Positions 15,338-19,476 of a stretch of 19,476 nucleotides of DNA are shown in pieces. The DNA lies in contig JACNFQ010000007.1 in NCBI GenBank assembly GCA_014384545.1, forward strand, positions 1 to 19,476. Reading direction: 5' to 3'. This DNA comes from a bacterium. GTDB lineage: Bacteria > UBP7 > UBA6624. The notes under the pieces were generated by a model that ran no database searches, was not told the origin of the DNA, and saw only the letters and a list, made by a program, of their open reading frames with translations. Both the position numbers and the translations under genes were made by a program. Within the stretch, counting starts at the first letter, position 1. Every line of letters starts with the position of its first letter.

Positions 15338-15594
15338 CAATCCCTCCTTATCCGCTCCTTATCGTTGCCCCGTCTTTTTGCCAAACCACCATTCCCCTTA
15401 CCTGCCAAGCACCACATTCCCACACCCAACTTGCCCACAAATGAGACTTTCAACAAGGGAACTCCCTTCGCTTTGCCCCCATTGAGAACGAACCGACGAA
15501 CGCGCAATCTCTTTCTTCCTCATTCCCATGCCGAAATCGACCGCGCCTTGGGAGCGAACGAATCAGCATTAAAGGCATCCATAGCACCTCTCTA
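15338..15594. other. 257-bp gap without a credible gene
   Basis: The gap between the pilin-like gene 2 and the upstream membrane-protein gene holds the AAGGAGG box for pilin 2 (15349-15343), a short inverted repeat AAGGGA-AC-TCCCTT at 15455-15468, and a decayed-looking copy of the kbl 3' end around 15485-15547. A plus-strand open frame covers it but has low-complexity, Pro/Leu-rich sequence and no ribosome binding site. I could not identify a convincing promoter for pilin 2. Confidence 0.5.
15519..15547 (+). repeat. 29-bp copy of the kbl 3' region outside kbl
   Basis: Matches 14209-14237 at 28 of 29 positions in the same orientation. Weaker resemblance extends about 35 bp to the left (shared AGAACGA, then scattered matches with a 2-nt length difference), suggesting a decayed duplication of kbl coding sequence. 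Similarity stops abruptly to the right. Confidence 0.85.
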
Positions 15595-16020
15595 TTAGTG
15601 TGATATCGCACGAGCTAAATCCTCTTTCCATACCTCCAAATCCTTAACCCACCACGCTCCACTATCCTCAATGCCATCTTCGTTCAGAAACGTGATCTTT
15701 AGCAAGGGCACTCCTCTCGTTCGTCCCAAATGGGAATGAACCACAGAGATATCCGAAATCACTTGCAAAGGAATCTGTGTTGTGGTCGCTGGTATGATCT
15801 GTTCAAAAACGACTTGGTCACGCGTTAAGACAAGAATGCCATTGCCTCTTATCTGTCCTCTCCCCCTTGAAGTCATGCCAAACCCATTAGCCCCGGAAAT
15901 GCGAACGATATCTGGGTGCCCTTCCCACTTTTCTGATATATCTCGCTTTCGCTTTGCAATGACCCCCACGACATACCCCAAGGGAATGAGAGCGATTACG
16001 AGTGAAAACGGAAAAGCCAT
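15595..16020 (-). CDS. Small membrane-anchored protein with a probable PH-like domain
   Basis: A 141-residue protein from the ATG at 16020, with AAGGA 9 nt upstream; a GTG directly before it is a possible start too. The upstream gene ends at 16024, so the two are coupled. Residues about 3-22 (FPFSLVIALIPLGYVVGVIA) form one transmembrane helix followed by basic residues, placing the rest in the cytoplasm. The soluble part (about 50-138) is a run of predicted beta strands, GNGILVLTRDQVVFEQIIP, TTQIPLQVISDISVV, VPLLKITFLN and GAWWVKDLEVW with a final helix. This pattern is typical of bacterial PH-like domains. I do not recognise a named family. It is the third gene of the pilT cluster and may link a membrane event to PilT or pilin expression; that is inference. 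Confidence 0.7.
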   Translation of the reverse strand: MAFPFSLVIALIPLGYVVGVIAKRKRDISEKWEGHPDIVRISGANGFGMTSRGRGQIRGNGILVLTRDQVVFEQIIPATTTQIPLQVISDISVVHSHLGRTRGVPLLKITFLNEDGIEDSGAWWVKDLEVWKEDLARAISH

Positions 16021-16023
16021 CAC

Positions 16024-16614
16024 CTAACTTCCTTGAGACGCTGCCAGAACAATCCAAGGGGAGAGTATGGGGACCTCTTCAACCACACGAGTGCCCAGTG
16101 GGCACCCATCCACAAGGTCCATTGCCTCCAAGACCCACCCCTCGTTATTGCCAGTCTTTATCGGAAAAGAGAGCAAAGAATCTCCCTTAGCCCATAAGGC
16201 GTTCTGAACCGAACTGGGTGCCATCGTCACATCGGGGTAGAAACGAGGTTTGCCCATCGCCCAAGTCGCTCCAGAAATCTCTACGCCTACTCGGACGGGT
16301 TGGATATCAGAACCGGTCCCACTCCCCGCCCTCCCCACCCAAACGAAATGGGCTCCTTCTTTTCGCCAAAGGACGAGGTGTCGCAAGCCCAGCCCCTTTG
16401 CTATGCCTCCTAGGACATCCTTGACTGTCAGTGTTCCTTCAATCAGAGATTCTGTCCAATGGTGGACAAACCCCATCAAAGAGATCGTCTGTTGGAGTTT
16501 TTTTCTGTCGTGGCGCAGTCTCCGCAACTCCTCTTGAACATCCTCTTTCTCTTTGCCTGGGGCGTCTAAGCGCGCTTGAACGCGCTTGAGCAACTCTTCA
16601 GGGTTGAGCCCCAA
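16024..16614 (-). CDS. Coiled-coil protein with a GAF-like sensor domain
   Basis: A 196-residue protein. The start is probably the TTG at 16614, 5 bp after the pilT stop; it has no clear ribosome binding site, so coupling to pilT is likely. Residues about 18-50 are highly charged and heptad-like (KEKEDVQEELRRLRHDRKKL), predicting a coiled coil. Residues about 52-190 look like a GAF domain: an opening helix HHWTESLIEGTLTVKDVLGG, then strands LRHLVLWRKEGAHFVWVGRA and SLLSFPIKTGNNEGWVLEAM. No ligand-binding residues, DNA-binding motif or output domain can be identified. It resembles small cytoplasmic ligand or oligomerisation modules. Its place between pilT and a PH-like membrane protein suggests a role in regulating pilus retraction. 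Confidence 0.7.
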   Translation of the reverse strand: MGLNPEELLKRVQARLDAPGKEKEDVQEELRRLRHDRKKLQQTISLMGFVHHWTESLIEGTLTVKDVLGGIAKGLGLRHLVLWRKEGAHFVWVGRAGSGTGSDIQPVRVGVEISGATWAMGKPRFYPDVTMAPSSVQNALWAKGDSLLSFPIKTGNNEGWVLEAMDLVDGCPLGTRVVEEVPILSPWIVLAASQGS

Positions 16615-16619
16615 CAGGA

Positions 16620-17729
16620 TTAGAACCCTCCCGTATACGCCTTCTTCGGCTTCCGAACACCAGAAGTCTTCTGTAAGAGAATCTTGAAGTCGTGGGGGGA
16701 ACTTGCAGCCGTCAAGGCAGTTTCGTACGCAATAGCCTCTTCAGAGTATAGCTTCAAGAGGTGTTGGTCAAAGGTCTGCATTCCATCCAACTCATCTTCT
16801 TCCATGATCGTTGCAAGAACCGAAAGCTCTGGCTCTTCAGCGATCTTCTCGGAGACACGACTGTTACAGATGAGGATCTCAATCGCAGGGACACGCCCCC
16901 CACCGATTCGGGGCAATAGCCTCTGGCTGACGACGGATTGGAGCGTGTTCCCCAACATGATACGAATCTGAGTTTGGAAATCGGCGGGGAAATACTCAAT
17001 AACACGGTTGATCGTCTGAATCACATTCAAAGTATGTAGAGTACTAAAGACAAGGTGCCCAGTAATACCAGCTTTCAAAGCAGCCGAAATCGTCTCTTGG
17101 TCTCTCATTTCCCCAATCAACATCACATCAGGATCCTCACGCATCGCTACCTTTAGGGCAACGCCAAAATCTGCCGTATCCAGCCCAATCTCGCGTTGGT
17201 TAACGATCGACTTTCTGTCCACCAGACTATACTCAATGGGATCTTCTAGCGTCAGAATATGGTCGCTCCTCTCTTGATTGATCTTTGAGAGAACAGCAGC
17301 CAAAGTCGTTGACTTACCCGACCCCGTCGTTCCCGTCACGATAACAATCCCTCTTTGGAGTTTCCATAGATTTCCGACGGCAGGAGGTAGATTCAGGTCA
17401 TCAAAGGAGGGGACTTCGGGCTTGACAAAACGAATGGCAAAAGCAGGTGTCCCTTTCTGCCTGAAAAAGTTGATACGAAATCGACCTTCACTCTTCTTGA
17501 ACTCGTACGAAAAGTCATATTCATCCTTTTCTTCCAAGACATGTTCCCTTTTTGCCGTCAATAAATCCCTCCCTATTCGGAGCACATCTTCCTCGGTCAA
17601 AATAGGGAGTTCGGTGGGACGCAACGAACCGTCAATCCGCAGGTAAGGAGGTCGTTCTGTTCCGATGTGCAAATCAGACGCATCCCTTTCCACCATCAAC
17701 CCGAGTAGTTCTTCTGCACTGATAACCAT
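16620..17729 (-). CDS. pilT: Type IV pilus retraction ATPase PilT
   Basis: A 369-residue hexameric secretion ATPase that powers pilus retraction at the inner membrane. The ATG at 17729 has GAGG 8 nt upstream. The N-terminal domain opens ISAEELLGLMVERDASDLHI, the PilT signature. The nucleotide-binding domain is complete: Walker A GTTGSGKST at 133-141, Asp box LEDPIEY at 161-167, Walker B DVMLIGEMRD at 201-210 and His box GHLVFSTLHT at 224-233. Further C-terminal, GNTLQSVVSQRLLPR fits PilT, whose usual motif is AIRNLIRE; here the C-terminus instead ends in basic RKPKKAYTGGF. It is closer to PilT than to PilB because it lacks the long N-terminal domain and the zinc-binding cysteines of PilB. It leads a cluster with the GAF-like and PH-like genes. 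Confidence 0.95.
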   Translation of the reverse strand: MVISAEELLGLMVERDASDLHIGTERPPYLRIDGSLRPTELPILTEEDVLRIGRDLLTAKREHVLEEKDEYDFSYEFKKSEGRFRINFFRQKGTPAFAIRFVKPEVPSFDDLNLPPAVGNLWKLQRGIVIVTGTTGSGKSTTLAAVLSKINQERSDHILTLEDPIEYSLVDRKSIVNQREIGLDTADFGVALKVAMREDPDVMLIGEMRDQETISAALKAGITGHLVFSTLHTLNVIQTINRVIEYFPADFQTQIRIMLGNTLQSVVSQRLLPRIGGGRVPAIEILICNSRVSEKIAEEPELSVLATIMEEDELDGMQTFDQHLLKLYSEEAIAYETALTAASSPHDFKILLQKTSGVRKPKKAYTGGF

Positions 17730-17746
17730 AGTGATACCTCAACTCT

Positions 17747-17752
17747 ATTATA
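17747..17752 (-). promoter_or_regulatory. -10 box of the pilT promoter
   Basis: A perfect TATAAT on the minus strand 17 nt before the pilT ATG (17729), followed by GAGG as ribosome binding site. The -35 position shows only GAGTTG at 17 bp spacing; a TTGTGG exists but at 14 bp. The predicted leader is about 10 nt. Confidence 0.6.
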
Positions 17753-17830
17753 GCGTCCCCCCAACTCCACAACTCTTTCCCTTTATGAAAACGATGAGGA
17801 GCGCCCGGGAATGGTCGCCCCCTTTTACGC

Positions 17831-18040
17831 TAAGGTTCAATCTCCCAACGATTCTCCTGAGGTACGTAGGAGATAATGAGGAAGGCAGAACCACCCTGAC
17901 ACCTAAGGTTCAATCACCAAGCGTTCTTCTGAGGTTCGTAGGAGATAATGAGGAAGGCAGAACCACCCTGACACCTAAGGTTCAATCTCCAAACGATTCT
18001 CCTGAGGAACGTAGGAGATAATGAGGAAGGCAGAACCACC
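17831..18040. repeat. Three tandem 72-73 bp repeats with conserved hairpin and mini-ORF
   Basis: Units start at 17831, 17904 and 17976 (73, 72 and 65 bp, the last cut short). They lie in the 414-bp gap between pilT and pilin 3. Each unit begins TAAGGTTCAAT, contains the inverted repeat TCTCCT...AGGAGA with a 9-base loop (GAGG-2 variable bases-CGT), and ends with an invariant half holding AGGAGATAATG and GGCAGAACCACC. GGTTC near the left end can pair with GAACC near the right end, closing an outer stem. In unit 2 the left inner arm is TCTTCT, which keeps pairing through a G-T pair. In each unit AGGAG precedes an ATG by 3 bases (ATGs at 17876, 17948, 18021). In units 1 and 2 this opens MRKAEPP and a TGA. 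There are no spacers, so it is not a CRISPR array. Confidence 0.9.
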
Positions 18041-18060
18041 TTTGGACCTGTGTGGGAATG

Positions 18061-18091
18061 AAAAAAAGGGGGGCGGTTTCCCGCCCCCCCC
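18061..18091 (-). terminator. Rho-independent terminator of the pilin 3 gene
   Basis: On the minus strand a nine-base-pair GC stem (GGGGGGCGG with CCGCCCCCC, + coordinates 18068-18076 and 18081-18089) closes a GAAA tetraloop and is followed by seven T (18067-18061). It sits 53 bp after the pilin 3 stop and isolates pilin 3 from pilT. Confidence 0.92.
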
Positions 18092-18143
18092 AGGGTTATA
18101 CACCCTTAGCGGAGATTAAGAGTAATCTCCTATGAAGCGACGC

Positions 18144-19175
18144 TTATTCGGCGCCGACCGAATTGTCTGTACCCGCACTAAAGAAGATAAGTAGACCGTC
18201 GAGTTGACCATCGGAGTTTGTTGGGGCCATCTCTGCCACCGAAACGACACCCGGAGGACCTTCAGCAAAGACGAAGTTAGGAACCGTATCTGGGTCCTGG
18301 TCGCCGTCGATGTCGCCGGTACCGTATGTGGGCTCGTTCTGAGCGATTGTCCAGTTGTCGTAGCTTGTGCTACCACTCGGACAGGCCTGACCCACGTCCT
18401 CGGGACGGGACTCAAAACCATTACCACCATTCCAGCCGTTGTCGTAGCAGTGAAGCCAGTCTTTACCAGCTGTCCGTTGCGAACCATAACCGGAGAGCAA
18501 GTAGTGCTCGTAGGCGTTAGCCATAACGGCACCCGTTGCGTAGCCAGCAAACTGTCGCACATCAGCAGAGCTGGTGCCGAAAGAACGGAAAATGAAGTTG
18601 CCAGGAAGGAAGTCCCTTGTCTGGGGGTTGCCATCACCGACAAAGTAGTAAGGCAACGAACCACTAGGAGCACCAATGGGGCTCCACGAACCACCACCTG
18701 TTAGGTCGTCGGTAGCGAAGTTGGGGTCAGAAAGAATATTCGCCATCTGAGCACCGGACGAAGCGATATAACCGCCTGCGTTGTCAGGTACACAACCAAA
18801 GCGAGGGTCTCCCCCCGTCATATCACAGTTGGACTGACCCTGCTTGACGAATGGGTTGCTCGGGTAAGTCCCGATAAAACCGTATTTCATCATAGGCTCA
18901 GGAAGGCTAGCCATAGGGGCTAAACAGTTCCCGGGATCAAATGTACACCTCCAGGACGCCAACGTTCCGCCGTAGATGTAAGCGGGGTATGCCCCGCCGT
19001 TGTCTGTAGCGTACCGCTCAAGCGATACCTGAATGGAATGAAGATTGCTCTTAACCTCTGCTTCAAGGGCCTTATCCTTGGCCTTGATAAAGTTAGGCAG
19101 GGCGAGAGCGACGAGAATGCCGATAATCGTAATGACGACCAGCAGCTCAATAAGCGTAAAACCACGCTTGTTCAC
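18144..19175 (-). CDS. Type IV pilin 3, candidate major pilin
   Basis: A 343-residue prepilin from the GTG at 19175, with GGAGG 8 nt upstream; longer starts lie inside the ribosome binding site. The leader is very short (V/M-NKRG) and the mature chain would begin [20 protein letters not shown] with Glu5, then KAKDKALEAEVKSNLHSIQ, the long pilin helix. The globular domain carries [71 protein letters not shown] and a terminal NSDGQLDGLLIFF. Several cysteines occur in close pairs shared with the paralogs and suggest disulfides. Strong ribosome binding site, strong terminator and a structured leader fit high expression, so it is the best candidate for the main pilus subunit. It could also be a GspG-type pseudopilin; at over 340 residues it is far larger than typical type IVa pilins. 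Confidence 0.9.
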   Translation of the reverse strand: MNKRGFTLIELLVVITIIGILVALALPNFIKAKDKALEAEVKSNLHSIQVSLERYATDNGGAYPAYIYGGTLASWRCTFDPGNCLAPMASLPEPMMKYGFIGTYPSNPFVKQGQSNCDMTGGDPRFGCVPDNAGGYIASSGAQMANILSDPNFATDDLTGGGSWSPIGAPSGSLPYYFVGDGNPQTRDFLPGNFIFRSFGTSSADVRQFAGYATGAVMANAYEHYLLSGYGSQRTAGKDWLHCYDNGWNGGNGFESRPEDVGQACPSGSTSYDNWTIAQNEPTYGTGDIDGDQDPDTVPNFVFAEGPPGVVSVAEMAPTNSDGQLDGLLIFFSAGTDNSVGAE

Positions 19176-19200
19176 AATAAACACCTCCAAAAAATAGTCT

Positions 19201-19301
19201 CCCTTGGACCGAAGTCCGAGGGGAAGAGGGGTTGGAGCCCCTCATCCCCCGTAGGGGCAAAGCCGAAACTTTGTTTTGGCGGGGCGCCTCGGCGCCCCGC
19301 C
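19201..19301 (-). promoter_or_regulatory. Hairpin-rich 5' leader of pilin 3
   Basis: Between the end of the preceding gene (19333) and the pilin 3 ribosome binding site, five consecutive stem-loops can be drawn (+ coordinates): 19278-19301 (11-bp arms GGCGGGGCGCC/GGCGCCCCGCC), 19258-19273 (CAAAG/CTTTG), 19247-19257 (CCCC/GGGG), 19226-19243 (GAGGGG/CCCCTC) and 19201-19222, which on the minus strand is capped by a cUUCGg-type tetraloop (GGAC-TTCG-GTCC). The last is followed by ACTATTTTTT and then GGAGG. The largest stem has no U tract after it, so it is not a classical terminator. No clear -10 box is visible just upstream. Confidence 0.6.
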
Positions 19302-19332
19302 GGTTGAATTCGTAGCTAAAAGATCGCCTCGG

Positions 19333-19476
19333 CTAGTAGCCGGTCTTGGTCTTAGAGTCTGTACCAGAAGAGACTGTCGTTGCAAGGAAGTCCTTGTTTC
19401 CGTTAGGTCCCGAACCACTGGGGTTCTCGTCTCCCGGAGGGAAACCGCCAACCCAAGGGCTGGGGCTGTCTGTAGG
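19333..19476 (-). CDS. C-terminus of a probable fourth pilin-like protein (partial)
   Basis: The last 47 codons of a gene entering from the right edge and ending in TAG at 19335-19333. The tail, with GDENPSGSGPNGNKDFLATT and VSSGTDSKTKTGY, is rich in Gly, Asn, Asp and Ser. It resembles the ends of pilins 1 and 3 ([17 protein letters not shown] and NSDGQLDGLLIFFSAGTD) in the order of a turn, a short strand and a S-S/A-G-T-D-type tail. Membership in the pilin-like family is therefore likely but rests on a short match. It is 157 bp upstream of pilin 3 on the same strand, so the two may be co-transcribed and separated by the hairpin leader. Confidence 0.55.
   Translation of the reverse strand, partial: PTDSPSPWVGGFPPGDENPSGSGPNGNKDFLATTVSSGTDSKTKTGY

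Noticed and set aside
15251-15598. Plus-strand frame of 115 codons between pilin 2 and the PH-like gene
   Set aside because: Half overlaps pilin 2 antisense; the sequence is Pro/Leu-rich without domain features. Its HAEIDRA segment comes from the copied kbl fragment.
17665-18021. Plus-strand frame of 118 codons with a repeated ~24-residue peptide
   Set aside because: It starts inside pilT on the opposite strand. The peptide repeat simply follows from the DNA repeat, and unit 1 is 73 bp, so the periodicity is not codon-exact.
17831-18040. CRISPR array
   Set aside because: The units are directly adjacent with no unique spacers, and no cas genes are in the window.
19278-19301. Large GC hairpin as a Rho-independent terminator
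   Set aside because: On neither strand is it followed by a T tract; on the minus strand an A-rich sequence follows. Better treated as a leader or processing structure.

Overview
Chromosomal, gene-dense window of roughly 50% G+C from a bacterium that builds type IV pili. It carries a primary sigma factor, EF-P, NusB, MutL, a tRNA and a PilT motor. I see no phage, insertion sequence or CRISPR array. The taxon cannot be fixed from sequence alone. Large cysteine-containing pilin-like proteins, a quinate-5-dehydrogenase-like protein, CoaX and a sigma factor with unusual insertions suggest a poorly sampled, possibly candidate-phylum lineage. Promoters show clear -10 boxes but no convincing -35 boxes, and several genes appear leaderless or nearly so.

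Layout. (1) Positions 1-4772, minus strand: one tight operon read as sigma factor, pilin-like protein 1, efp, coaX, quinate-dehydrogenase-like gene, then the start of another gene cut by the window edge. Junctions are overlaps or gaps of at most 11 bp. (2) A perfectly symmetric -10 element at 4794-4803 separates this operon from a plus-strand one: UbiA-type prenyltransferase, small unknown protein, nusB. nusB converges on a ZnuA-like lipoprotein gene (minus). (3) A second near-symmetric -10 separates the ZnuA-like gene from a 1042-residue PQQ-type beta-propeller lipoprotein (plus). It is followed by tRNA-Thr(TGT), mutL, tdh and kbl. tdh and kbl form the threonine-to-glycine pathway, but kbl carries an in-frame amber codon. 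(4) From 14315 to the end everything is on the minus strand and pilus-related: pilin-like protein 2 (no prepilin leader), a small membrane protein, a coiled-coil/GAF-like protein, pilT, a 414-bp intergenic stretch with a 72-73 bp tandem repeat, pilin 3 with a strong terminator and a hairpin-rich leader, and the C-terminus of a probable fourth pilin-like protein.

The likely theme is an expanded pilin or pseudopilin set: three complete paralogs of about 340-370 residues sharing one C-terminal domain, plus a fragment, with PilT and two undescribed neighbours. The most unusual points are a sigma factor with what looks like a duplicated region 3 helix and a lengthened region 4.2 turn, a leaderless pilin paralog, the structured repeat between pilT and pilin 3, the kbl amber codon, and mutL coding sequence that begins directly at the tRNA without a canonical start codon.
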